From: Psilocybe azurescens
Lineage: Eukaryota; Basidiomycota; Agaricomycetes; Agaricales; Agrocybaceae
Direction of reading: 5' to 3'
Length of the DNA stretch: 64,000 bases
Assembly (NCBI GenBank): GCA_023853785.1
Contig: JAJIRX010000708.1
Coordinates: forward strand, 372,001 to 436,000
This document shows positions 21,692 through 32,803 of the stretch, one piece after another. Positions within the stretch are counted from its first letter, which is position 1. Each line of letters opens with the position of its first letter. A program made the position numbers and the translations under genes. Below the pieces are notes generated by a model. It was given only the letters and a program-made list of their open reading frames with translations, had not been told where the DNA came from and made no database searches.

Positions 21692-22426
21692 CCTCATGGG
21701 CCATCCCAATGTGTATGTGTGTGGCACGGTTGCTATGAGAGTGATAGAACAACAAAACTTCTGCAGCCTCTTAGTGGGCGTCCATCGATCGGTTGAAGGA
21801 CGACCAAAGAAGGAAAGTGGTCAAAAGAAAGAGTCAGCAGGATATATGTCTATGGTAAGTGTGGCAAAGCGAGCAAAGAGTCTCCGCCACAATAGGTCAC
21901 AATATCCTGCCACTGGCAGTGCCGCAATTAACGAAGCCAAAGCGAGGCGAAAAATTGAACGATGCAAGGTAATCCTTCATAAACAGAGTTATTGTTGGTG
22001 TACACAGTGCAACCTTGTTAAGCTCTCGCAAAAGAAACTCTTTGAGAATCTGACTACACACAGAAAGCAGCCGAAAAACTTAGTCAGAATGAAATGGAAT
22101 ACATAATAGCCATCTTTTTGCGACCAAAGTAGTGGCATAAGGTTTACGCTTTAAATCTAGGCCAAGGCCAGCAAACATTATTTTCAACTTCATGCTATCG
22201 TTTTTATTGAATTTGTAATCAAGCCACTTAAGAAGATCTGTATAATTTGTTTGAAATTTAGAAACTCATATATATTGACCTATACAGGGGATGCGCTGAG
22301 AAATAAGAATTCCGATCTAGAGATACAATAAACCTTTCCTCAACTTTCGCAAACGGACATAAAGCATACTGTCTATGCCCATGTGCTCCCTCCGACCTCA
22401 GGGACTGACGTCCGAGCACTAAGACA
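21692..22426. other. Intergenic region
   Basis: No gene recognised. A 147-codon plus-strand frame (21663-22106) is basic and low in complexity and overlaps the promoter of the preceding gene, so it was not called. Confidence 0.35.
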
Positions 22427-23395
22427 TCAAAGAGCCATACGAAGTCCGTTCCAGGCTGTATTCAGTAGGGTAAGTTTTGGGTCAATCGTGAGGACATTGT
22501 GGCCTGAAGTTTCCTTCCAAATGTCGACTAGTCTCATGAGCTCGGGGCTTGTAATCTCGTCTGCAGAATAGTCTTCGCCTCCATTATAGGCCACTTGTGC
22601 CTGTGGCTCATTCTGAGTGTTGAAATATCTTATAGACGAATTGGAATCTGGTCCTGCCGCTGTGAGGTTGTCACTATGTTTCTGATAGTCTGATTTACAA
22701 GGATGAGCCATTTCAATGAACGACGTTGGGTACGCTTTCTGTGTCCCTGTAATAGTGCTGTCAGGGATGCTTTTGGGCGATTGTATGCTTTGTCCATCGT
22801 TGTTAATTGGATCCATTTCAGTTTCTCCACGACCCCAAAGCGCAGAATATTTATGACCTCCAAGCGCCCCATTGAGAGAGCTCGAATCTTTTAAGTTAGC
22901 TTGTGGCCCAGTACCCGGAAGCGTTAAGGGGAAGCCTTCATTCCATAGCTTCTCCTGCGTCTGTCGATTCAAGCAGAACATTATCTTGTTATATTCATAG
23001 GCGAGCCGTCTCACGTACTGCTCCGTCGTCTGGGCCATGTATACATCCCCGGCTTGAGCGATAAGTATATCCTCGCCTGTTGGAACCCACTGATTGAAAG
23101 CTGGTCGATAATCCTGGATGTTTGGGAACTCCCGTTGTACATCTGTTTCGGTACCAGGTACCGAGTGAATCTTTTCAGGGCGGACAGGCCAAGATTGCAT
23201 TAACAACTCGTGATTAATTGGATGTGATTGCGGAACGTTTTGATTCTCCCCACGGATGAATAGCTCCCTAGAGGTTTCTGGTACTTGAGATACGACTCCG
23301 ACTGTACCGTGATAGTTATTGACGTTGCTGACATGATAATGATAATTACAATGCTGCTGCAGCTGTTGTTGTTGATGTTGATGTTCGTTATCCAT
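22427..23395 (-). CDS. Gln/Asn-rich orphan protein, 322 aa
   Basis: Single uninterrupted frame from ATG 23395 to a stop at 22427. The N-terminus is rich in Gln, His and Asn (HQHQQQQLQQH, then NYHYHVSNVNNYHG), typical of intrinsically disordered regulators. A helical segment follows (TTEQYVRRLAYEYNKIMF), then a Ser/Thr/Asn-rich region and a C-terminal helix-rich tail (SPELMRLVDIW). No DNA-binding or other domain is recognised. A TATATAAG box (23476-23483) lies about 80 bp upstream, at the same spacing as in the neighbouring orphan gene. Confidence 0.55.
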   Translation of the reverse strand: MDNEHQHQQQQLQQHCNYHYHVSNVNNYHGTVGVVSQVPETSRELFIRGENQNVPQSHPINHELLMQSWPVRPEKIHSVPGTETDVQREFPNIQDYRPAFNQWVPTGEDILIAQAGDVYMAQTTEQYVRRLAYEYNKIMFCLNRQTQEKLWNEGFPLTLPGTGPQANLKDSSSLNGALGGHKYSALWGRGETEMDPINNDGQSIQSPKSIPDSTITGTQKAYPTSFIEMAHPCKSDYQKHSDNLTAAGPDSNSSIRYFNTQNEPQAQVAYNGGEDYSADEITSPELMRLVDIWKETSGHNVLTIDPKLTLLNTAWNGLRMAL

Positions 23396-23475
23396 GTTGT
23401 AGGGCGCTTAAACTTCTAGTTCAAGTGATATGAAAGTAGGTGATTGACGATGAGGTACTGCGAGACTGAGACTGA

Positions 23476-23483
23476 CTTATATA
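23476..23483 (-). promoter_or_regulatory. TATA box of Gln-rich orphan gene
   Basis: TATATAAG on the minus strand about 80 bp upstream of the ATG at 23395. Confidence 0.45.
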
Positions 23484-24173
23484 GGCAAACGATGCCACTC
23501 CTTCCTTATGTCTGAATACCATACTCGATGTACGGCGTGTTTAACAATAAGTACATGCTTAAAGAAGGCAGCTGGACCATTCCCAACACAGCAAAGATGG
23601 GTGATTGCCAGCTGGGAAAAAACTTAATGAGGAAATAGATATCGCTACTTGAACTCAAAACGCAAATAGTTTCAACAAACCCAGTCCTCTTTAATGGTCA
23701 GTCATGGTGCCCTCGGTCTCAGACCAGTCAACGAGGTCCAAGCTACCTTCCGAAGACAAGGCGGGTAATGCATGGCTATATTCAGCAGTCATTGTTAGGC
23801 CCATTTAACCCAGTTACGCAGACACAGGAAGGCCCGAGGTCGATAGGGTCGACTCTTATTCTTTCGTTGCTGGTCCTTATGAGCTCAGATTGCTGTTTCA
23901 AGCAGGCCATCGAAATGGACATGAAGTCTTAGCGTGCGAGATAGGAATGTACATCACTAATTAGCACCCACCACATACTACGAATGAATGAATTTATTCA
24001 ATTGTCTGCCTGTTGGAGGTTTTTTTTTTGTAACGCGGTGCGGAACAGTGAGATTATAATGATAGTTATATTCTGACTAAGAAAGTAGCCTACTAAGTCC
24101 GAGTCGGACTGAGCACTAAGTACACGACAAGGCGCAACCTACGCCACACCTACATCAAGCTTCATCGGATAAA
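23484..24173. other. Intergenic region with T10 tract
   Basis: No gene. A run of ten T lies near 24022-24031. Otherwise unremarkable. Confidence 0.4.
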
Positions 24174-25149
24174 CTACGGATATGTGATCTGCATGGTTCC
24201 GTTAGTGGATGCACCCGACAAGACAGCCATCTCGAATCCCTCGGTCGAATCGCTGATAGAGGTCCAGTTAAGTGGTGGATGCACGCCGTCCAGAGTGGCG
24301 AGGTTGATATTCGTCATCATGGTCTTCCCGGTAGGGAGATCCGAGGCACCGGACGCCGTATAAATTTCCAACGCCTCGTAGGCGTAGTTGAAGACCTCGG
24401 ATGTAGAAATCGACAAAGATGTACTGGGAATGCCAGTGAATACGGAATTCCAGTTGAATGTTGTCTTGTTTCCGGATACGGTAGTGCTTTTGAGCGTCAT
24501 AATACCTGTAAGACTCTGGGCCGCCTTGACTTGCGCAGGAACGGTGTAGTACGTATTGGATCCAACGAGATACCATGACGCCACAGCCCAGTAATTGCCT
24601 CCGCCTGCTGGAGAGGACCCGAATTGCAATACGGGTTGGAAAATCCCATCGAAGGAGTTGGGAATAAGGGCATTGAATATGTACAGAAGCTGTCCATCCT
24701 TTTTCGTTGGAGTTGGCGGCACCGACCAAGTGGTGGAGAATGAGGAGATATTGCTTGTCGCGTTGTTTTTCCAGTACGAGTATGCGACATATCCCGAACT
24801 CAAAGCGCGAGGAGCAGCAGTGGTCGTCGTGCCAGCGATTTTGGACTCGGTGGAGACTCTTTTAGATACTGGAGCGGAGTGGATGATGGTGCCGTCCGAG
24901 GCAATAAGGTGGACTTCGGTAGGGGTGTGATGAATGTGAGCGCCTTCGGGAACTGCGTGGACACTGGATTTTGGGACCTGCCCGCCGGGAGTCATGACCA
25001 GCTCTTCCTTTATTCCATGATATCGGTGAGAGTCTGGAAACGAAAACACGATTAAAATAACATACAGTTTCAAATTCTACGGGACTCGAAAGGCCTCCCA
25101 AGGCATGGAGAGCTAGAATGGCGCATGTCGCGAGGATTTTTAACGACAT
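24174..25149 (-). CDS. Secreted protein, probable concanavalin-A-like beta fold, 305 aa
   Basis: Two exons. The start at 25149 gives a clear signal peptide (MSLKILATCAILALHALGG). A roughly 58-bp GTATGT...AATAAAG intron joins in phase to EELVMTPGGQVP. A propeptide-like region ends near a KR pair (VSKRVSTE). The mature part has repeated beta-strand motifs found in a widespread agaricomycete secreted family: SGYVAYSYWKNN, FSTTWSVPP, FQPVLQFG and YWAVASWY. Several N-glycosylation sequons (NNAT, NGT) occur. I cannot name an enzymatic activity. A TATAAAAC box is found about 110 bp upstream. Intact. Confidence 0.7.
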
Positions 25150-26165
25150 GGTATAAAGCGTATTGGTATAAAGCGTATTGGTATTGGAAGGAAGGAGGTG
25201 CTGCGATATCCGAGAATTTCGAATAGAAAGGTGGCCTTTCGATAACTCACTCAATGAGTTTTATAAGCTCAGATGGCGTATGAAATCTCCGAAGTAACAT
25301 ACAAAGAAGATAGGCATGATCTTCATCGGATAGTTAAGAAGATATCCCGCACCGCTTCTATCAGCCAGTCGGGTCTCCATTACAGATGCGGACATAGAAA
25401 AGCGAGTGATCTTGAGCTTTGGGAATAGTCTGATGATACGCTTAGCATGGTCAACGATACCAAAATGACTGAAAATAAAACGTACGACATGCTTCATAGT
25501 GTTACTTGACTGTCTGGAAATACCATGTGAGCAATCTTCCACTCATTAATAATAAGACCAGAAGGGACTTTCGTCGCTCTGTTTTGCTGGCAAAATATGA
25601 TACGATGAGTAGCGCATGACAGGATATAAATAGATGGTCGAAAAAACTGACCAGCCGTCGGCTGCCGAGCTTCTTTATCAGATATTTTTGAACATAGAAG
25701 AACCCATATTATTTCTTTTAATTAATCTATAAGAATCGCACTTCTTCTGATCGTGTTATGCATCCAGACTGACGGGGAGTATGCTCGCATTCATCAGGAG
25801 CGTTGGACGATTATCAGCACTAGAACTTGAACAGCCCTCAAAAAGCTACTTATAGGTTATGAAGGTTTATTTCCCACCGTCATGAAATGTTGACGTCTCA
25901 GTTTGGCACTAGAAGGACTACGGGACCAAAGGGCAGTGGGATAACGCTTTTATTCCTCCCTCGCACTCTGACATGTCTCATGTAGGATGCCCAACCCCTC
26001 TACATGACACCCGCTCACTCTGCATACAATTGCTTCCGAATTAATACCCTCATTCCTACTCTGTTAGTTGTGCTACACCCTCGTTCTCTTTCTTTTGTCT
26101 TGCTCTGCTACCCGTAACTATTTATACTACATTTTGCGGTTCTACTCAAATAGATATAGCAAAGG
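25150..26165. other. Intergenic region
   Basis: Promoter of the secreted-protein gene and AT-rich sequence. The minus-strand frame at 25261-25542 was considered but has no domain or splice support. The last 100 bp are pyrimidine-rich, as in fungal 5' leaders. Confidence 0.35.
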
Positions 26166-26476
26166 ATGCCAGATATAGAGGTCTGGGGGAACGTTCCAAC
26201 CCCAGACGAGAGGCCGTCGCTTCTGGTCCGCAATTTTGTCAAATGCAAATTGTGTAAGCCTGGCGCCCCAGTCTTACCACAGACCCTTTTCCATACTATC
26301 TTATCTTATGCATTTATCTACTCGTGACTGCGATCCTCAACCTTTTCCTTTGACACCGACTTCTCTTTCCTTATGTACCGTACACATCTGTAACCCAGTC
26401 AGTTGTTCAATCGATATATTGTGGTCCTGGCATTTTCCGCATGACTCTCAGTGAGCCCTGCTACGCCAGGCTTTCA
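26166..26476 (+). CDS. Possible short gene, weak
   Basis: An ATG at 26166 follows a pyrimidine-rich leader and opens a coding-like exon (MPDIEVWGNVPTPDERPSLL) that meets a good GTAAGC donor near 26251. A CCCAG acceptor near 26400 is possible, but the second exon is weak. It may be a decayed or partial gene; no family is recognised. Confidence 0.2.
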
Positions 26477-27292
26477 TTGTGTTCCATGGGCAATTATCAG
26501 TGATATCCTTTCTCCGAACCACTGTACCCTAGCTCCAAACATGAAGCTTTTTTATCGTTGTCCGTGAGATATTTATTCATCATTATATGGCATTAAAGTA
26601 CAGCCTTCCGTTCACGACCACACGACCGCTTCCGACTCAACTGTACGTATTGTGTCACCGGTAACCTTCCCGTAGCTTGAAACTGCTGCACACCAGCCTG
26701 TAACTCGACGGGCCGTACAACGGGCCTTAAACAGGCCCATGACCAAGCCGCTGGCGAATGTCTGCAAGGCTGACGATCCTCAAATATTTGGGATTACATG
26801 TGAATGTCGAAGAAGGAATCACGAGACAGGGTACAGCAGGATTCTCTTCGAAAGATCTCTCCATTGAAGATACCTCTATCCGTGACGTTGTGAGATTAGT
26901 ATGGCTCATTGGGCAGGGAGAAGGAAGGCACACCGTCAGGAAGGCTTGGGCGATATCGCAGAATTTTGCAGCATCTGAGGAAAATTTAGAGAAGGGCTGA
27001 CAATATGAGGACGCCAATGTCATGCAGTGTGATAGAGCGTCCACGAGGAAGCTGTAGTCTAATGGGAACTCGATCTTCTTAGGCAAGTAGATGACGGCCG
27101 AGCTACCTGACCCGCTGATAAGATTTTAGAACTTTCGTAGTAAAGTTGCAAAACCAAGAGTCTGGCGATGGCTTCCAAAAATAGCCAACACAGTTCACAT
27201 CCTGAGATGGTCCATCCGACCTTGTATGGAAAAGGATGAGTAAGAGGGGCACATTCCAGTTAGGTACCATTAAGAAACGCACCTCAGAAAGT
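26477..27292. other. Intergenic; unassigned minus-strand frame
   Basis: A 119-codon minus-strand frame at 26727-27086 could be a downstream exon of the NLR gene or an independent gene, but I find no clean splice path to it. Nothing else is recognised. Confidence 0.3.
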
Positions 27293-29655
27293 TCAAGCAG
27301 TAAACAGTTGCATCGTACCAGGCCCTATCGCCACAATGATACTGACCGGACATTTTTGGTCTACCAAGAAGCCAGCAAGGAATTGGGCTGAGATATATTC
27401 GTTTCCCTCCGCGATAATTCTTTCAGTAAACAGCAACGCCATCTTCAACTCTCCCGATGCGAGGGGCGAAATAGCCTGAACTATAGTCTGAAAATCGGAA
27501 AATCGAGCAAGTTTGTCTTTCTTTGAGATTTCCTCTGAGAAAAATTTTCGTCTCGCTGGGGACAGACTGTTGAAGTGATGATAGAGGTAGAGATAAGATA
27601 CGCAGGGACGAACAAGTTCGGCCAGGTAAGCGGATCTCATGGTCTGAGTACCAAGAGACGAGAAAAGCGCCAAAGCCGTGGCTAAGACGGATTGAGGCGA
27701 GTGATATTTATTCAAAGCCCTCCTCAGAAAGTCATTATATTTGGCCTGATGATACTCGAAAAGGTTGGTAAAATTGTATTCCTGTTCATCTACGAATGAA
27801 ATAGTAGCAAATTAGAGCGATGATGCGACACACCTTCCAGGATTCCAATACGCTTAGAAGTTGTAACGGAATAGCTTGTGCTCCCAAGAGTCTTTCGACA
27901 TCTTCTTCGGCCAAGATGAGATCGTAAACAAGCTCAATATCTTAATTCATCACGGCGTGCTGCATCTCAAAGGTGGGGGGAGCTGACACGAATAACATAG
28001 CATTGTAAAATATATGCCATTTGTGATCGCATAGAAGCTGTGATCGACAGTCACAGTTCCTCGTCCGGCTATGCAAGATAAGGTAGTCAAAATTTCTGTG
28101 ATATACTGTATAAGTGGCTACTACATACCTCTTGTCGGCCAGTTTCTGTATTGATTGCTTGACGAATGTCAATATTCCCACTGTAATGTTACTCCGTATC
28201 TTATCCGCGTCAATCCATAATTCCTGAGATCGTTGGGGGTCTAGAAGAAAATCAAAGAGAGAGGTGTGAAGCACGTTGGAGAAGTATAGGTGAGGGTGGG
28301 CTGCAATGTACGACTCGAAGGTGATTATAGATCGCAAGTCAAGCAATTTCAGCGAAATTTCGCCCGGCTCCAAGAACAGGATGCGCTCTTGAAATTGCGT
28401 CGTGCATGCTAGGGCAATATTTTGCGGATCACCTCTGAAATTTGATATCACTCCCAATATCTCCCAATATTTGCAGTAGCAATGCACGTTGTACCCGGGT
28501 GGATGTCAAGACATGACGATAGATCGCATCCATCTCGCCGTATGGGGTGTCTGATGTCGGGGAAAGATCGAGAATGATTTGAAGGCGCTTCTGCGGCCTT
28601 TCATACTCGGCTTCGATGTATTTCATGATCACTTGGGGATATATGAAGTTTCCGCAAGATCGATGTATGAGTTTCTCGATATCTTCGCTGAGAGGCCACG
28701 AGGGTTCTATCATGTGCTGAAGGGGATGTGTTCGTTTGATATCCTCGAATCTGTCCTCTAGAAAGGCGAGAATATCGTCAAGTGTGCCGAGGTCGTCTTT
28801 GAGGTTGATTATGCGAGTAATCTCTTTCAGCTTAGGTGATTTAAACGTGGTTTCGATATGGAACTCGGATCGACTGAAAATCAAGAATTTTATCTTCCCG
28901 GATAGTCGAGGAGCGACGCTGCCAATAATTGTGAGGATACGACTTTGGACATTTCGATCGCTGCATTCATCCAGCCCATCGATAATGAGCGCTCTGGGCA
29001 GTGGATTTTCATCGCCAGCCGACGATAACGACGACAGGACAGGGTTGACAATAAGCTGTTCCATTTGAGTCTCGAGCGATTGTTGAAAGATGTAAGGATT
29101 GTTTTCGATAATGGTTGCTAGAAAAGGGAACAGCTCTGGAGCTCCAAGTGCGAGATTATATGCCATAGTTGATACGAGCAATCTGGCATTGTTCCGGTTG
29201 TCCGCAGTCCTCAGGAAAAGAATGTCGCTCCCAACCGCCCATGAATGGACAACAGTTCCGCGAGGGAATGCCCAATAGCAGTTTTGCCTGCCCCGGCGGG
29301 ACCATAGAGCCAGAGAACGGGCTCAGAGGAGCGATGGCTACTTTGTTCTACCCAGTCCGCCAGCTTCTTTAGGATAGTGCGCCGGGTCTTGGGGTGGCAC
29401 CGTGGTGCATCCATCACTTCAATGCTATCGTTCGTAGCATTCTGAGCTACGTAACGTTCGAAAGCTTTGTGCACTATTCGCATCTTGTCTGATCATAACT
29501 GAACCCACATCAGCATGATCTCTTACCTTTGTGACGACGGTCATCCCTGTCATCCCCTCCGGTGGTAAAGTTAAATGTCCCTCCTGTGATCAACGTTGGA
29601 GCTTTTACATCGAACATGGCCCGACTTTCATCGTGTTTGGCTTCCAGAAAGGCCA
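27293..29655 (-). pseudogene. NACHT-domain NLR-like gene, decayed
   Basis: STAND NTPase of the kind expanded in Agaricomycetes and linked to non-self recognition. The best start is 29655 (MAFLEAKHDESRAM); the leader includes the common TGGTFNFTTGGDDRDD motif. The NACHT core shows Walker A GPAGAGKTA and Walker B-like ALIIDGLDEC, then FLIFSRSE and a helical C-terminal region. Three lesions are seen. The run at 29216-29219 needs one more base to join ATFF to LRTADNRNNARLL. A perfect 10-bp tandem duplication at 28451-28460 and 28461-28470 shifts the frame; removing one copy gives LQILGVISNF. A TAA stop at 27942-27944 sits in frame between AVMN and DIELVYDLIL, where Tyr is usual. The last coding block ends at 27293. 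Confidence 0.75.
28451..28470. repeat. 10-bp tandem duplication in the NLR gene
   Basis: CTCCCAATAT occurs twice in immediate succession. One copy is in excess for the NLR reading frame. Confidence 0.85.
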
Positions 29656-30078
29656 TGAGTGAATACACGTTCGTGATTATGGGTGAATTGGATCATCTCC
29701 ACATATTGGAAGAAGCGACACGGTGTACTAGGATTCTGTCATTGAGCGACATCTGTATGTCACTTGAGAAGGTTCAGTGTTATTGTCACTTGGATCGTGT
29801 GTCAAAGAAGCATTGGCAAGAAAGATAGATGGTCATCAAATATCTATGTAGAGCCGGTAGTATTTCTCTGGCTGAACCGGTTCCGGCTAACGCGTAGACT
29901 TGAAGGCGTAAATTCTACCAGAATTGATACAGTGACAGAAAAAAAGGTACATAGAATAGAATCAAATAGCGGAAGTATGTAGATGAGAGCTCATAGGTTA
30001 GAGTGGAACCTCGCCATTGTTTTGAAGGATAGAAAAAAGTTCATTAATTATCTTACCAGAATAAAACCGTCCTTCAAA
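29656..30078. other. Intergenic region
   Basis: NLR promoter side and the 3' flank of the membrane-protein gene. No gene is seen. Confidence 0.4.
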
Positions 30079-31599
30079 TCATAGAGTAGCTTGGTACGAA
30101 GGAGGCATATCATGAGTGTCCGTCATCAACAGCATAACACTGGAGCCTTGAAGCTGATTACGAGGTACATACATGTATGTCCCATAGTTATCGAAGTGAA
30201 TTTGATCTGAAGTGTTATGAGGACTGCAAGGGGCAGGTGCTGGGGTTGGGCCCACACCATTATCTGCACCGACTGAAGCCTTTCTTCTTAGACGCCCCGT
30301 CGTCTCTGTAAAGGGATCTGCAACGGTTCGAATAGAAGGGGAATCGAGACTCTTCCCGCTCGTTTGAGTTTCATGCCGTGCTGCGCCGGACATGAAACTA
30401 TGTGAGTATCTTCTCCTGCTATAGTCATGAGTATGGAATGGAGTAATCGATGCTATATCCGATGGAGACGCGATAGCTAAAGCATCTATTCAGATCCAGT
30501 CATTATTATGAAGAGTAATTAGACTGACATCTTCCATCGCTATCTTGTAGCTGCACATGTCGAAAACTATTCCGGCGGCGTATAAAAGGAATACGAACAG
30601 AATAATTAGGAAAACAACACCACCGACGATACCACCGACGATTGATCCAATAGGCATGTGCGCAGAGGTTGGGGCAGAAGTCGAATTTGGCGGATCTACT
30701 GCTTTGGTGATAATTGTACCGTCCGCCTCTGTGCTCGTAACAAGGCGAATTGACTCGGAAATGGATATACGGTTCTCTATGTTGGTACTGAGAGGTAAAC
30801 CTTTTCAAAAACCAATCAGTTCAATATTCCACTACCAGAGCAAGGACAAGGGGATCAGGCCATTCGTTCTTCTGAAACTCACTGGCAGAAGGTTCTCTCA
30901 GACTTTGAGGAACGGCCAAATTTTGGGGTATGTCTGTATCGCCATGTACTCCCAGTCCGGGAACAGTAGAAGACAAAAATGACTTCGTTGATAGTATAGA
31001 TGGCCCAGGAGGGCCTGTTACAGAGCCCGAGATCCCCGCTGTAGTTTTAGCTATTGTAGAGAGAGCAGAAGAAGTCAACTGCTTCGTTTGGGTCGTTGGG
31101 GCTAGGGAAGGTGATATCGGTGTAGTTTGAACTACGCCAGGACTGACATTAAAGTCATCGCCTTCGAGGTGAAAACGATCGAACTGAAGTGGACTGTCTG
31201 GTCCTGAACCAGCGTTGGACAAAGAGATGGTGTGAGGTGTGTCTGAAATTGGACCTGAATCGTAAAGAACGTAGTTGTAAATGGCCGTGGCATTTGTAAT
31301 GTGTGACACCGTCTTTTTTTTTCCGTCGAATGTGATACTCGCATGGATGTTGGTACCGGAGCCGATTGGAACTGTGGAATAAATGACCACTCGGGTCCCT
31401 GTCGGATTTGTACTGGATATTAGTAGGAATTTCACAAAATACCGGCAGACTTACCTTGAAAGTGAATGGATGCAGACGCACCATTCTGAGTAGTTGAGTG
31501 GATTGTACTTTTCCACTGCCGTGAAGATCCCTTAAGAGGATCCCATGTGCCGGAATAACCGATAAGGGTGTTTGTGTCATCCAACTCTAAGACATTCAT
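30079..31599 (-). CDS. Single-pass membrane protein, paralogue A, one frame break
   Basis: Start at 31599 (MNVLELDDTNTL). The extracellular part begins with a beta-sandwich-like module found in many agaricomycete surface proteins (IGYSGTW, STIHSTTQNGASASIHF, TRVVIYSTVP, HTISLSNAG, LQFDRFHLEG). A Ser/Thr/Pro-rich stalk follows, then a transmembrane helix (SIVGGIVGGVVFLIILFVFL) and a basic stop-transfer. The cytoplasmic tail carries a DMPPSYQ motif near the end. Introns are GT-AG and phase-consistent. The frame breaks just after the helix at the AAAA run 30584-30587 (plus strand); one more base joins to IRRRNSFRHVQL. Paralogue B lies at 53059-54626. Ligand and role unknown. Confidence 0.65.
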
Positions 31600-32803
31600 T
31601 GAAAAGAATGTGTTGGTTCTGGGGCTCTTGGCAAGGGGGAGGGAAGGACGGTCTGGCCCTTATGCGATGGGAAATAAATGAAAGTCCAGGAAGGAGGAAG
31701 GCTGATGGGCGCTGATGGTTCGATGCTGCGGTAGCTTTTAACCCTCAATTGTGTGAAACGTGCTCCCAGAGTAGATATGATAGTGGGGCGACACCATGGG
31801 AAAGCCTTCTTGACCGAGGTATGAATATAGCTTGTAATTCGGAACTGTAGAACAAAAAAGAGATGAAAGATCGACGTTCATCAAAGATGAAGCTATTTGG
31901 AATGTGCTTATGTCGCACCATAATAGTACCACTCACCGTTATTCGTGTATGTATAAGAATGCTGATACAGATTATAACACTATCTGTACATAGCATGTTT
32001 TCTGCTATTGCATACTAGTAGCTGCTGCGCTAGGGTTATAAAATGTGAGTTAAGTCGACAAACTTTAAAGGAATTGTTGCATTATTAGCCAGAACTCCAA
32101 GAAGCATATCACATCGTATAGTAATGACAGCGACATTAAGTTCGATGGTGAGTCCTCCATGAATAAGGTTAAATCTATCTATTCTCGTGGAACTCATTGA
32201 TACGCCGCCCGTCAAGGATGCACTTAAACGAGAACCGTAAAAATTTAAGTGGACAACTATGTGAGTTGGTTCGACACAGGAAACGACATGCTACTTACGC
32301 TGCACAAACATACACAGTATAAGGACGAAGATGATGGGATGTGTAGGTACTGCAGTGGTTCCGAGCTTTGTCCGAATTCCACCCACCATATTGGCTTGGA
32401 CAGTACATATCTCTCTTAGAACTATTTTTGTACCTAAGCAGTAGCCCGACACTGCCGAATGTATAACAGTAAAAACAGCCTAACGCTCTCATAATCCACC
32501 TAAGTATGATTGATTCCTTCAATTCATGGGGTACTGAAGCGACTTGAAAATCACCGCCCGGATAGTAGATCACTGCGCGCCAACGCTTTAATTGTAAAGA
32601 CTGCGTCCTTGGCGGCCTTAGCCTCAAAAATTGTTGAAAATCATAATGTGATAGACAATAACACGTGTGTAGTAACCATTTGATACCCTTATCCTTGCAG
32701 ACATACTTTACCTCCAATCACTAGCATCCAACATCCAAAAATTCTATTATTATTACTATCGAGGCTTCACGTCAAGTAGTACTATCGCCGGCCTTACTCA
32801 GAT
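31600..32803. other. Intergenic region
   Basis: The first 150 bp hold the promoter of paralogue A; a GGGTTAAAAGC block near 31733-31743 is conserved at the same place in paralogue B (54773-54784). The remaining kilobase shows no supported gene; a 140-codon minus-strand frame at 32295-32717 has no motif. Confidence 0.4.

Noticed and set aside
21663..22106. 147-codon basic frame
   Set aside because: Overlaps the TATA box and promoter of the minus-strand orphan gene; low-complexity Lys/Arg content typical of chance reading.
32295..32717. 140-codon minus-strand gene or lipopeptide pheromone precursor
   Set aside because: No conserved motif; a short nearby frame ends in QRK rather than a CAAX box, so a pheromone is not supported.
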